DNA from: Gammaproteobacteria bacterium
GTDB taxonomy: Bacteria > Pseudomonadota > Gammaproteobacteria > Steroidobacterales > Steroidobacteraceae
Direction of reading: 5' to 3'
NCBI GenBank assembly: GCA_027315105.1
Contig: DAHUYP010000012.1
Coordinates: forward strand, 1 to 64,000
Length of the DNA: 64,000 nt
In this document: piece after piece, positions 46,813-55,578 of the stretch
Position numbering within the stretch: the first letter of the stretch is position 1
How the letters are laid out: every line of letters starts with the position of its first letter
The notes under the pieces: model-generated
Databases searched by the model: none
What the model was told of the DNA's origin: nothing
Seen by the model: the letters and a program-made list of their open reading frames with translations, nothing else
Position numbers and translations under genes: made by a program

Positions 46813-48844
46813 GATCGATCAGTCCTTCCACCGGCTTGACCGCCGCGACGATCACGCGCAGCCGTACGCCGGGCGCCAGGCGGCGCTTGCTGCGCTGGCC
46901 CAGCCACTGCCCGCCATCACGCCCCATCTGATAGTCGTCGTCGCGCAGCGAGGCCAATGGCAGCAGACCATCGACCCCGAGCGCCAACAGCTGCACGAAG
47001 CACCCGAACTCCATCACCGTCGTGATCAGGCCATCGAAGGTCTGGCCCACGCGATCACGCAGGTAGACGCACTTGAGAAAGGTGCTCACGTAGCGGTCGG
47101 ATTCGTCGGCGCGCCGCTCGAGCCGCGACAGCTCGACGCCCTGTACGGCCAGCTCCTCGGGCGTCGGCATGGACGCCATGTCGAGCAACCCCAGCCGGGC
47201 GCGCAGGGCGCGGTGGATCATCAGGTCCGGGTAGCGGCGGATCGGCGAGGTGAAGTGCGCATAGAATTTCAGCGACAGCCCGAAATGCCCGATGTTCTCG
47301 GGTTGGTACAAGGCCTGCGCCATCGAACGCACGATCAGCGATTCGATGAACGGACGTGCTTCGGGATCGCGCACCTTCGGCGCAATGCCCGCCAGGTCGC
47401 GTGGATGCACCGGTTCGGGCAGCTGCAGCTCGATCCCGAGCACGCGCAGCGTGGTGCGCAGCTGCTCGAGCTTCTTCTCATCGGGCGCCGCATGCACGCG
47501 AAACAATGCCGGCACCCGATGCGTGCGCAGCTCCTGCGCCACGGCGACGTTGGCGAGCACCATGCATTCTTCGATCAGCTTGTGAGCCTCGTTGCGCGAG
47601 GCGAATTCGATCGCCTTGACCCGTTCGCCTTCCTCGATCACGAATTCGGCTTCCGGCGCATCGAAATCGAGCGCTCCGCGGCGCCGCCGCGCACCCACCA
47701 GGGCGCGATACACCTCCACCAGCGGCAACAGCGACTCGAATATCTCCGCGAGTTGCGCGCGCGCCGCCGGCGCCCCGAGGAACAGCGCCTCGTGCGCCTG
47801 CGTATACGTCAGACGTGCCGCCGAGCGCATCACGGCGGGGTAGTAGCGGCTGCTGTCGAGCACGCCGCGCGCCGTGATGCGCATATCGGCCACCATGCAG
47901 AGCCGGTCGACCTGCGGTTCCAGCGAGCACAGATGATTCGATAGCGCGGTCGGCAGCATCGGTACCACGCGCGTCGGAAAATAGACCGAGGTACCGCGCG
48001 CGCGCGCCTCGGTATCGAGCGCGCTGCCGGGGCGCACGTAGTGACTGACGTCAGCGATCGCGACGATCAGGCGGAAACCACCGCCGTCGATGCGTGCCGC
48101 ATAGACCGCGTCGTCGAAATCCTTGGCGTCCTCGCCGTCGATCGTCACCAGCGGCAGGTGGCGCAGGTCCTCGCGGCGCGCCGCTTCCTGCGGATCGACG
48201 CTCTTGCCCCATTGTGCCGCCTCGCGCAGCGCCGCGGCCGAGAACTCCACCGGCAGCCCATGGCGCGCGATCGCGGTCTCGGTCGCCATCTGCACCGGCT
48301 GCTCCGGGTCCAGACGCTGCTCCAGGCGCGCCTCGGCCTGGCGGTCGTCCTGCGGGTAACGCAGCACGCGCGCAATCACCCAGTCGCCGGCGCGCGCCTC
48401 GACCGGATTGTCGACCACCGCACACAGCAGCGCCAGGCGCTGATCCGCCGAACGCACGGCGAGGCCGCGATGGCCCTGCTCGACGGTCCCCAGAAATGCC
48501 TGCACCCCGCGTTCGAGTACCGCCAGCACGCGCCCGACATGGCGGCCCTGATCGTCACCGCGCACCTCGATCCGCAGCCGGTCACCATGCATCAGGCCGC
48601 GCATTTCCGCGGGCGGAATGAAAACCGACTCGGCGAGCGCCTCGGTGCGCACGAAGCCATAGCCATTGCGATTGGCGCTGAGCGTACCCTCGGCCTGGAT
48701 GAGCTCGCCGGCGCTGCCGCCGCGCCGCAGCGCGCTGCGCGAACCGGCATTGGCGCCGCGGGCTTTAGTGCTGCGGCCCAATTGCGGAGCGCCGCCGCTG
48801 CGCCGGCCGGACTTTGGAGTTCCTTGTTTGTCGCTACGTCTCAA
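46793..48844 (-). CDS. rnr: Ribonuclease R (RNB exoribonuclease), short form
   Basis: 3'-5' exoribonuclease. 683 residues versus 813 in E. coli: the N-terminal helix-turn-helix is replaced by a short basic Ser/Gly/Arg-rich tail, and the Lys-rich C-terminus is missing. Cold-shock domains (GTLSANRNGYGFV) and the RNB catalytic motif TIDGEDAKDFDDAV with its Asp cluster are intact, as is HFTSPIRRYPDLMIHRAL; a C-terminal S1 domain follows (TTVMEFGCFVQL). TTG start at 48844. It could equally be labelled RNase II-like, but the order with rlmB favours rnr. Confidence 0.92.
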   Translation of the reverse strand: MRRSDKQGTPKSGRRSGGAPQLGRSTKARGANAGSRSALRRGGSAGELIQAEGTLSANRNGYGFVRTEALAESVFIPPAEMRGLMHGDRLRIEVRGDDQGRHVGRVLAVLERGVQAFLGTVEQGHRGLAVRSADQRLALLCAVVDNPVEARAGDWVIARVLRYPQDDRQAEARLEQRLDPEQPVQMATETAIARHGLPVEFSAAALREAAQWGKSVDPQEAARREDLRHLPLVTIDGEDAKDFDDAVYAARIDGGGFRLIVAIADVSHYVRPGSALDTEARARGTSVYFPTRVVPMLPTALSNHLCSLEPQVDRLCMVADMRITARGVLDSSRYYPAVMRSAARLTYTQAHEALFLGAPAARAQLAEIFESLLPLVEVYRALVGARRRRGALDFDAPEAEFVIEEGERVKAIEFASRNEAHKLIEECMVLANVAVAQELRTHRVPALFRVHAAPDEKKLEQLRTTLRVLGIELQLPEPVHPRDLAGIAPKVRDPEARPFIESLIVRSMAQALYQPENIGHFGLSLKFYAHFTSPIRRYPDLMIHRALRARLGLLDMASMPTPEELAVQGVELSRLERRADESDRYVSTFLKCVYLRDRVGQTFDGLITTVMEFGCFVQLLALGVDGLLPLASLRDDDYQMGRDGGQWLGQRSKRRLAPGVRLRVIVAAVKPVEGLIDLELATD

Positions 48845-48873
48845 TTGACAGTCCCCGACCCCTTCCGTACATT
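48845..48873 (+). promoter_or_regulatory. Consensus sigma-70 promoter for tRNA-Leu
   Basis: TTGACA at 48845-48850 and TACATT at 48868-48873 are separated by exactly 17 bases; the mature tRNA begins 16 bases further on. The -35 is perfect. The divergent rnr start codon sits one base away. Confidence 0.82.
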
Positions 48874-48889
48874 GCGCCGCCCACCCGAT

Positions 48890-48974
<85 letters not shown>

Positions 48975-49337
48975 TAATCAATAAGTTACAAAACATTGTT
49001 AACGTTTTAGATAAATAATAATCAGGGCAAGCTGCCCAAGGGCGCGCAGCCTAGCAGTTCCTAGTGCCGGGATGCACTGAAACACGAATTGTTGATGTCC
49101 TGGACAGGGACTCGCATTTTTCTGCGTCAAGCGCTCTGCGTTCTTGCCGCACTCGCAGTACCTCGACGTCATTGAGCTGCAAATCTGGATGGGCCGTTTG
49201 GCAGATTGAGTGCAGCCATCAATCCCTGACATTGGCGTCCTCGGATCGTTTCGCGTGCTGTTGGACATGGTCGAGCCACGCGCAAGGCCGATGTAGCCGT
49301 GAGTCGTGCGGAAGACGGTCCCCAGCCTGCAATTTGA
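48975..49337. other. AT-rich junction after tRNA-Leu, with possible decayed coding DNA
   Basis: The first 50 bases (48975-49024) are about 75-80 percent A+T, unlike anything else here, and include AAAAC-(9)-GTTTT at 48990-49008, a weak stem that may end tRNA transcription. From about 49060 to 49330 the minus strand has a frame interrupted by stops whose pieces look protein-like (AWLDHVQQHAKRSEDANVRD, then LQLNDVEVLRVRQERRAL); I do not recognise it. No intact gene. Confidence 0.5.
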
Positions 49338-50591
49338 TCAGGAAAGCCTCGGTCGAAGGCTTCGGACGTCGCGTGAGGACACAGCCCCCAACAGATGATC
49401 GTTCTCATCGACGATGGGAAGTGCCCTGAAGTTGTAGCGTTCGAAGAGCATCGCGGCGTCGCGAAGTGTGGCGTCCTTCGGCAGCGCAATGACGTGCTCC
49501 GTCATGATGTCACCGAGCGTCTGCCCGGGTTCCGCGGCCACCATCTCGCGAATATCCACTACCCCTTTCAGCGCCCCTTCCGCATTCGTCACATAGACGT
49601 ACATCACGACATCCTTGCCCTTGGCGAGCTCTCGATACCTGTCGAGCACGTCCTCGGCGGGTGTTGCCGAGGGCAGGCGGATCACATCCTGCGATCCGTA
49701 GAGCAGGATGCCCTCATCGTGCTTGTCGATGATGTGCTCGACCTTGGAGGACATATCCCGGTCGATGAGCTTGAGGATGGCGCTCGCCTGGTCGCGGGGC
49801 AGGATCGCCAGGATGTCCGCGGCTTGCGCCGGCGTCATATCGTTGATCAGAAGCGCGGCTCGCTCCTTCTCAATGGCACGGATGAGCTCTCGTTGTACCC
49901 TGGGCTCCACCTCCTCCAGGGTGTCGGAGGCCTGCTCGGCATCCAGGGCGTTGAACAGCGCCACACGTTGCCCACCCTCCAACTCCTCGAGGATGTCTGC
50001 GAGATCCACCGGATGGATTTCACTCAGGCCCGCCTTAGGTACCTTCAACTTGATGTTCCCGGCGAAGCTCCCCAACTCCTCGGGAAGTGGCTGGACGTAA
50101 AGCCACGACACACGCGCCTCCTTGTTGCGATTGGTCAGGAGTTTGGCGAGCTTTCGGAAGCCCAAACGGCGCAACGCCCGGTAGTGACTGAAGTCCACCT
50201 CGGCCGCATAAAGCTTGCCACCCTGGAAGGCCAGCTTGACGTCATAGACCACCTCGACTTCGTGATCGTCCATGTCCAGGATCTTCTTATCGAGAATATG
50301 ATCGTGGAGCAGGATGAGGTTCTCCTGCGGGGCGCGTTCATATTGCGTCGTAGCGGCCGCATCGAGGCCGAGTACGACCTCGTTGTTCGAGATGAGCAGT
50401 ACCATGTCCCAAGGCACCGTCAGCGACGGGTAGCCCAAGGATCGCGTCACGATGACGTGCGTGACCTCCGGCAGCTTGCCGGTCTCAATGATTGCAAGGT
50501 CACCCAGACGCCCGATCTGCTGCTTCTTGACGAACACCCGGCGGCCCAGAATCTCGCTCAAGAAGAACTCATTCTCGATGACGGTGACCAC
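49338..50591 (-). CDS. Soluble PRC-barrel / MgtE-N / CBS-pair protein
   Basis: 417 residues, GTG start, no transmembrane segment. N-terminal two PRC-barrel-like units (about 1-170: RRVFVKKQQIGRLGDLAII), then an MgtE N-terminal superhelix (about 185-290: EIHPVDLADILEELEGGQRV, then LINDMTPAQAADILAILP), then a CBS pair (about 295-415: MTEHVIALPKDATLRDAAML, then FRALPIVDENDHLLGAVSSRD). It is the cytosolic Mg2+-sensing part of MgtE without the channel. It lies four bases after a 58-residue membrane peptide and just downstream of an NRAMP-like gene, suggesting a regulatory subunit of that transporter (inference). Confidence 0.85.
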   Translation of the reverse strand: MVTVIENEFFLSEILGRRVFVKKQQIGRLGDLAIIETGKLPEVTHVIVTRSLGYPSLTVPWDMVLLISNNEVVLGLDAAATTQYERAPQENLILLHDHILDKKILDMDDHEVEVVYDVKLAFQGGKLYAAEVDFSHYRALRRLGFRKLAKLLTNRNKEARVSWLYVQPLPEELGSFAGNIKLKVPKAGLSEIHPVDLADILEELEGGQRVALFNALDAEQASDTLEEVEPRVQRELIRAIEKERAALLINDMTPAQAADILAILPRDQASAILKLIDRDMSSKVEHIIDKHDEGILLYGSQDVIRLPSATPAEDVLDRYRELAKGKDVVMYVYVTNAEGALKGVVDIREMVAAEPGQTLGDIMTEHVIALPKDATLRDAAMLFERYNFRALPIVDENDHLLGAVSSRDVRSLRPRLS

Positions 50592-50594
50592 GCC

Positions 50595-50771
50595 CTACCC
50601 CTTCGTCACGATGAGCACGAATTTGTAGATCATCAAGGCCACCAAGGCGAGCAAATAGACCCTGAGTACCAGTAATGACAGCCGGACCGCTCCGGACATC
50701 TCGATGCGCGGCTCACGATAGCGCGAGTTGATGGCCGATATCTTGGCAATGAGATTGCGGAATAGACTCAT
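50595..50771 (-). CDS. 58-residue single-pass membrane peptide
   Basis: Small protein between the NRAMP-like and PRC/MgtE-N/CBS genes, spaced 14 and three bases from them. ATG 50771. A basic N-terminal half (SLFRNLIAKISAINSRYREPR) is followed by one transmembrane helix (LSLLVLRVYLLALVALMIYK), so the N-terminus is probably cytoplasmic. I do not recognise a family. Its place inside the operon suggests an accessory subunit. Confidence 0.7.
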   Translation of the reverse strand: MSLFRNLIAKISAINSRYREPRIEMSGAVRLSLLVLRVYLLALVALMIYKFVLIVTKG

Positions 50772-50785
50772 GGCGGCGTAGGTAT

Positions 50786-52054
50786 TTATTGAAACAGGTT
50801 TGGAAACAGGACCGACACTCCGTACAGCGTCGACAGGATGATGATGGACACCACAATGCATCCCCCGATGAGATTCTCGCCCACCGTGTTGCACCGCGCG
50901 CCCATCGTGGTCCGATCATTCAGAAGCAGGATCAGAAACACCAGGGCCGCCGGCAGGAGCGTGACTGCGACGACCTGCACGAACAGCGTGATCAGAACCA
51001 GCGGGGCCCGCGGAATCAGCACCACCAGGCCGGCCGTGATGAGCATCAGGAAGTAGGTTGCGTAGAACCACGGCGCCTGACGGATCTTGGTGTTGAGCGA
51101 GTGCGCCCAGCCGAATATCTCGCCGAAGGCCCAGGAGCTGGCCAGCGAGATGCAGATGGCGCCCAGCAGACCGGCATCGAAGAGCCCGATGGCCAGGAAG
51201 GTTCCGACATACCGATCGGTCTTCATCAACTCCTGAGCCGCCTGGGCGGCACTGTCAATGTCGATCCCAGGAAGCACGGTGCCCGTCACGATTACGATGA
51301 ATACAGCGACGATCACGGTAATGATCGAGCCCAGCAAGGTGTCGAACCGGCCCCACGGGATGTCCTTTTCCAGCATCCCCTTGTCGACTACGGCGCTCTG
51401 CTGGAAGAACAGCATCCAGGGCGCGATCGTCGTGCCGATGTTCGCCATCAGAAAGAAGAACAGCTGACCATTGAATCCGCCTGCGAAATTTGGAATGAGA
51501 CCATGGTGCAGGACGTCCTTAACGGAGGGGTGCACGAGAAAGGCCCCAGGGATGTAGACCAGGTTCAGGGCGCAGAACAGGAGTGCAAGCTTCTCAAAGG
51601 TCCAGTAGCGGCCGTTCAGGACAATGACCGCCATCAGGAGTATGACCCCGAGGACAGTCAACCAGGACGACACGCCGAAGATCGCGAAGGCCGCCGTCAT
51701 GCCGATGAACTCGGTGACCAGGGTCAGCCAGTCGACGATCATCAGGTCCAGGAGCGAGAACCAACCCCAGAACGCGCCGAAGCCATCGAAGATCGCCTCG
51801 GCATGACCCCGCTTCGTGACCGCGCCCAGTCGAACGGTCATTTCCTGGACGTAGTACGCGACCGGGACCAGCAGCAGCAGGAACCATATCAGATGGTAGC
51901 CGTACTTCGCCCCGGTCGCGGCGTAGGTGGTAATGCCGCCAGCGTCATTGTCGGCGACCATGACGACCATGCCTGGCCCGGCAATGACGAAGTACAGCCC
52001 GAGCGCCTTCCAGGCCTTGCGCAGGGGATAATAGAGCTTCGCAAAATAATTCAC
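50786..52054 (-). CDS. NRAMP-superfamily divalent cation transporter with altered metal site
   Basis: 422 residues, GTG start, about 11 helices. Overall NRAMP fold features are clear (FVIAGPGMVVMVADNDAGG at helix 1). The canonical helix-1 DPGN becomes DNDAGG, and the helix-6 MPH motif becomes ANIGTTIAPW, so the Met and His that select transition metals are lost. Comparable changes are known in NRAMP-related Mg2+ transporters, so Mg2+ is a candidate substrate (inference). Upstream of a 58-residue membrane peptide and an MgtE-N/CBS protein, downstream of an MgtC-like gene. Confidence 0.85.
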   Translation of the reverse strand: MNYFAKLYYPLRKAWKALGLYFVIAGPGMVVMVADNDAGGITTYAATGAKYGYHLIWFLLLLVPVAYYVQEMTVRLGAVTKRGHAEAIFDGFGAFWGWFSLLDLMIVDWLTLVTEFIGMTAAFAIFGVSSWLTVLGVILLMAVIVLNGRYWTFEKLALLFCALNLVYIPGAFLVHPSVKDVLHHGLIPNFAGGFNGQLFFFLMANIGTTIAPWMLFFQQSAVVDKGMLEKDIPWGRFDTLLGSIITVIVAVFIVIVTGTVLPGIDIDSAAQAAQELMKTDRYVGTFLAIGLFDAGLLGAICISLASSWAFGEIFGWAHSLNTKIRQAPWFYATYFLMLITAGLVVLIPRAPLVLITLFVQVVAVTLLPAALVFLILLLNDRTTMGARCNTVGENLIGGCIVVSIIILSTLYGVSVLFPNLFQ

Positions 52055-52156
52055 AGCCTTGTCCTTATCGCCGCCCGGCGCGATCGACGCGGCGGGCGCA
52101 ACCCATCCGACTTTCCTGGTGTCCTGGCGCGATGCACACCCATGGGCGTCATTCGT

Positions 52157-52858
52157 TCACTCAGCCACGCCCTCGACCCGCCAGCGCGCCGCGGTGACTG
52201 ACGGCTCCAAGCTCAACCGTCCCACGATCTGCTCCAGGACACCGTCCGAGCGCTTTTCGGCGGAGAGCGCGGCCAACACTTCGACGCGGTCCGAGCCCTC
52301 AATATTCGAGCTGTCGAGACGGTGCAACCGCAGACTCCCGGCGCTCAGGCCGTTCAAAAGGAGCGCGCGCACATGAGCTTCCCCATCGCCCTTGCAGACG
52401 ACGGTGACCATATAGCCGCTGTGCAGTTCCGTCGACCCCATAGGGCGCTGGTTGATACGCTCGACCAGCGGGCGGAGCAGCAGGTTGATCGCAATGACCA
52501 TGGCGGCGGCGAGCGCTGCGTAGACCATTGCACCGGCGCCAGCCAGCAGACCCACGGCCGCTGAGCACCACAGCGTAGCGGCCGTATTCAGGCCCCGGAC
52601 GTTAGCGCCCTCCCTGAAGATAATGCCCGCGCCCAGGAAGCCGATCCCCGATACGACCTGAGCCGCTACCCGGGTGGCGCCGCCGGCGCCTGGAAATAGG
52701 TTTTCGTAGACCTCGAACGAGGCCGCGCCGAGCGCCACCAGGGTATTGGTGCGAAGTCCCGCCAGGCGCTGTCGCCACTGACGTTCAAACCCGATGATGG
52801 CGCCCAGGGCCACGGCTACCCCCAGGTCGAGGGCCGCCTGCACAATGGTCATCGTCAT
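52157..52858 (-). CDS. MgtC/SapB-family membrane protein
   Basis: 233 residues. Four to five N-terminal helices with the family motifs GAIIGFERQWRQRLAGLRTN, VSGIGFLGAGIIFREG and GLNTAATLWCSAAVGLLAGAG; C-terminal ACT-like cytoplasmic domain of about 85 residues. MgtC proteins act in Mg2+ starvation and modulate the ATP synthase or P-type pumps in pathogens. First gene of the metal module; the next gene starts about 100 bases on. Preceded by a structured leader. Confidence 0.9.
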   Translation of the reverse strand: MTMTIVQAALDLGVAVALGAIIGFERQWRQRLAGLRTNTLVALGAASFEVYENLFPGAGGATRVAAQVVSGIGFLGAGIIFREGANVRGLNTAATLWCSAAVGLLAGAGAMVYAALAAAMVIAINLLLRPLVERINQRPMGSTELHSGYMVTVVCKGDGEAHVRALLLNGLSAGSLRLHRLDSSNIEGSDRVEVLAALSAEKRSDGVLEQIVGRLSLEPSVTAARWRVEGVAE

Positions 52859-52992
52859 AGCCCGTCCTCCAAAGCGCGTACGGCCAGCGCCTCCTGACGA
52901 CGCACGACGCGAGGACTCGCGCCAGAGTTATCGTCCGTCAATGCTGGAAGATGCCGATGGGCAAACTGCAGAAGGATTGTAACGGAGGTTCG

Positions 52993-53042
52993 AGCCAGGC
53001 TCTGGGGCCTGGGCTCCCGCGGGCCTCCCGCTCGCGGCGGGA
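52993..53042 (-). promoter_or_regulatory. Structured leader upstream of the MgtC-like gene
   Basis: Two adjacent stem-loops lie 135-185 bases before the mgtC-like start: GAGCCAGGC with GCCTGGGCTC (52993-53017, nine pairs, one bulged G, six-base loop) and CCCGC-TCGCG-GCGGG (53028-53042). The AGGAGG-like box near the start is separate. I do not recognise an M-box or other known Mg2+ riboswitch. Hairpins may simply reflect high G+C. Confidence 0.35.
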
Positions 53043-53133
53043 TAGCTCCCACTTGAGATGATGGGGCGTTATCGAGCCGAGAGTCCGCTGCGGCTGGCGC
53101 AGCGCCAATCACCTCTTCTACTGCTACTGTCCA

Positions 53134-53388
53134 ATGCCGGCCGCCTCCGTCGCTATGCGACTGGTCGAGATCCTAGGCCGCTTCTCGTATCCCGTCTACG
53201 GGGACAGGATATTTTGGTGTGAGAGAGGCACGGCTATATACAAGTTCCCGCACATCAATGCGCGCCTGAAGCGTGCCAACGGACACCTGCAGGGGGTGAT
53301 TGAAATGCTGGAACAGGCCTCTGAATCCATGCCGCGCGAAATCAGGGAACTGCTGAAAGAGTTCCAGGGCGTCACAAAATACTTTTAG
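53134..53388 (+). pseudogene. CsoR/RcnR-family (DUF156) metal regulator lacking its central metal-binding helix
   Basis: 84 codons. Residues about 40-62 (INARLKRANGHLQGVIEMLE) match the first helix of CsoR/RcnR repressors, and the last 15 (IRELLKEFQGVTKYF) match their C-terminal EFKEITKYL-like end. The intervening 35-40 residues that normally carry the metal-binding Cys/His and the second helix are missing without loss of frame. The first 40 residues are not CsoR-like. It is divergent from the metal-transport genes, where such a regulator would be expected. I call it a pseudogene remnant; a functional miniature protein cannot be excluded. Confidence 0.5.
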
Positions 53389-53511
53389 AAACGGGTCATC
53401 TGCGCCGGGGGCGACCGACGAGGCCCGGCCAGCCATAGCCGGCCGGCTGCCGGTACTCAACCCGGCAGTCGCTGCCGCGCCGCGACCCGTCCGCGCATGG
53501 CCGATCCTTCC

Positions 53512-55185
53512 TTAGAACAGACCTACTATCCTGCCGCTGTCGTCGACGTCGATCTTGTTCGCGGACGGCACCCTGGGCAGCCCCGGCATGGTCATGATGT
53601 CGCCGCACACCATGACGATGAACTCCGCTCCGGCGGCCAGCCGGACTTCGCGAATGTCGACCGTGTGTCCGGACGGCGCACCGCGCGCGGCCGGATCGGT
53701 CGAAAACGAATACTGCGTCTTCGCCACGCAGACCGGGTAATGACCGTAGCCCGATTCCTGCAGCTGCTGGATCTGCGCGCGGACCTTGCGTTCCGCCCTG
53801 ATGTCGGCCGCACCATAGATCTTGGTGGCGACCGCCTGCATCTTCTCCCACAGCGGCAGCGATTCCTCGTATACGAATTTCATGGTCGACTGGCGTTGCT
53901 CGGTCAGGTCCACGACGGTGCGCGCGACGTCCGTTGCGCCGGCGCCGCCCTGTGCCCAGTGCCGCGCCACGATGACGGGCGCGCCGTGCATGCCCATGGT
54001 TGACTCGAGCAGCGCTATCTCGGCATCCGTGTCGTGCAGGAAATGATTGATCGAGATGATGCACGGCAGGCCGTAGTGATTGCGCACGTTGTTGACGTGG
54101 CGCTCGAGGTTGGCGATCCCCTTTTCCAGGGCCGGCAGGTTCTCCTGGTTGATCTTGTCCAGGTCGCATCCGCCGTGGTATTTGAGCGCCCGGATCGTGG
54201 CGACGATGATCGCCGCCGCCGGGCGCAGGCCCGATTTGCGGCACTTGATGTCGATGAATTTCTCGGCGCCCAGGTCCGCGCCGAAGCCTGCCTCGGTGAC
54301 CACGTAATCGGCAAGCTTGAGAGCGGTCTGTGTGGCCAGCACGGAGTTGCAGCCGTGCGCGATGTTCGCGAACGGTCCGCCGTGGACGAATGCCGGGTTG
54401 TTTTCGAGCGTCTGCACGAGATTCGGCTTCAGTGCATCCCTGAGCAGCGCTGTCATCGCGCCATGCGCCGACAGATCGCGCGCGCGCACGGGCCGCTGAT
54501 CGCGGGTGTAGCCGACCACGATGTTGCCGAGCCGCTGCTTCAGGTCGGCGAGGCCCGTGGACAGACACAGGATCGCCATGACCTCCGAGGCCACGACGAT
54601 GTCGAAGCCGTCCTGGCGCGGATAGCCGTTGCCCGGTCCGCCCAGCCCGATGGTGATATCCCTGAGCGCCCGATCGTTCATATCCACCACCCGCTTCCAG
54701 GTGATGCGGCGCAGATCGATCCCCAGCTCATTGCCGTGATGGATGTGGTTGTCGGTCAGCGCCGAGAGCAGATTGTTCGCGAGCCCGATCGCATGGAAGT
54801 CGCCGGTGAAGTGCAGATTGATGTCCTCCATCGGCACCACCTGCGCATGACCGCCGCCGGCGGCGCCGCCCTTCATGCCAAACACCGGACCGATGCTCGG
54901 CTCGCGCAGGCAGATCACGGTCTTCTTGCCGATGGCATTCAAGGCGTCGCCGACCCCGACCGTCGTGGTGGTCTTGCCCTCCCCGGCCGGGGTCGGGCTG
55001 ATCGCGGTTACCAGGATCAGCTTGCCATCGGGCCGCGACTGCAGGCTGTCGAGAAACTCGAAGCCGATCTTCGCCTTGTAGCGACCATAGTTCTCGAGGC
55101 TCGAGCGAGGAATGCCGAGGGTCTCGGCGATCGCCTCGATCGGCTGCAGTTTCGCTTGCTGCGCAATTTCGATATCCGAAGGCAC
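53512..55185 (-). CDS. fhs: Formate-tetrahydrofolate ligase
   Basis: ATP-dependent enzyme making 10-formyl-THF. 557 residues, as expected for the monofunctional form. P-loop [15 protein letters not shown] near residues 63-77; [34 protein letters not shown]; end [23 protein letters not shown] start. It would supply one-carbon units for purine synthesis, fitting nearby purA only loosely. Monocistronic; 393 bases separate it from the upstream GGDEF-EAL gene. Confidence 0.96.
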   Translation of the reverse strand: MPSDIEIAQQAKLQPIEAIAETLGIPRSSLENYGRYKAKIGFEFLDSLQSRPDGKLILVTAISPTPAGEGKTTTTVGVGDALNAIGKKTVICLREPSIGPVFGMKGGAAGGGHAQVVPMEDINLHFTGDFHAIGLANNLLSALTDNHIHHGNELGIDLRRITWKRVVDMNDRALRDITIGLGGPGNGYPRQDGFDIVVASEVMAILCLSTGLADLKQRLGNIVVGYTRDQRPVRARDLSAHGAMTALLRDALKPNLVQTLENNPAFVHGGPFANIAHGCNSVLATQTALKLADYVVTEAGFGADLGAEKFIDIKCRKSGLRPAAAIIVATIRALKYHGGCDLDKINQENLPALEKGIANLERHVNNVRNHYGLPCIISINHFLHDTDAEIALLESTMGMHGAPVIVARHWAQGGAGATDVARTVVDLTEQRQSTMKFVYEESLPLWEKMQAVATKIYGAADIRAERKVRAQIQQLQESGYGHYPVCVAKTQYSFSTDPAARGAPSGHTVDIREVRLAAGAEFIVMVCGDIMTMPGLPRVPSANKIDVDDSGRIVGLF

Positions 55186-55578
55186 GACTGAAGTCTCCGG
55201 TGTTCCAACGTTACCGTCTATCGGGAGTGCATCTGCTTCGGGAGGGGCTGTGCCGTCTGTCGGGCCGGCGCCCGCGGCGCACGGCGGCCGATTAGCTTTG
55301 ACGTTTGGTAGCCCGCCGCTGCCGCAGTGTCATGATACGGAGTCCCTCGAAGTTGTCACGGCCCGTGACGCTGCGGGCCTGGGCGGCGGCGGCCGTCGAG
55401 GACGCTGAACGGGCGCCGCGCCGGCATCGCCGCTTGCGTTGCAAATACGCAACAGAGCGAACCATCGCCCATAGAACATGCCGATAATAGCGCAGTACCG
55501 TGAATCTGGATCGTCGCTTGTCTGACACAGCGGCGTCCTGGCAGGCGCCTTGGCCCGCTGTACGCGCTGGGCTTGGTG
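55186..55578. other. 393-base gap between fhs and the GGDEF-EAL gene
   Basis: Both flanking genes are on the minus strand, so the fhs promoter must lie here. I see no recognisable gene, RNA or terminator. A 78-codon Arg-rich frame on the minus strand lacks a ribosome-binding site and resembles nothing I know. Confidence 0.5.

Noticed and set aside
48975-49024. AT-rich stretch as a strong intrinsic terminator of the tRNA
   Set aside because: The only stem is AAAAC/GTTTT, all A/T but one pair, with no T-run after it; kept only as a composition anomaly.
52859-53133. M-box or Mn2+ (yybP-ykoY) riboswitch before the metal genes
   Set aside because: Conserved core sequences of these riboswitches are not visible on the transcribed strand.
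55292-55528. 78-codon Arg-rich frame between fhs and the GGDEF-EAL gene
   Set aside because: GTG start without ribosome-binding site, no recognisable pattern, composition typical of random GC-rich frames.
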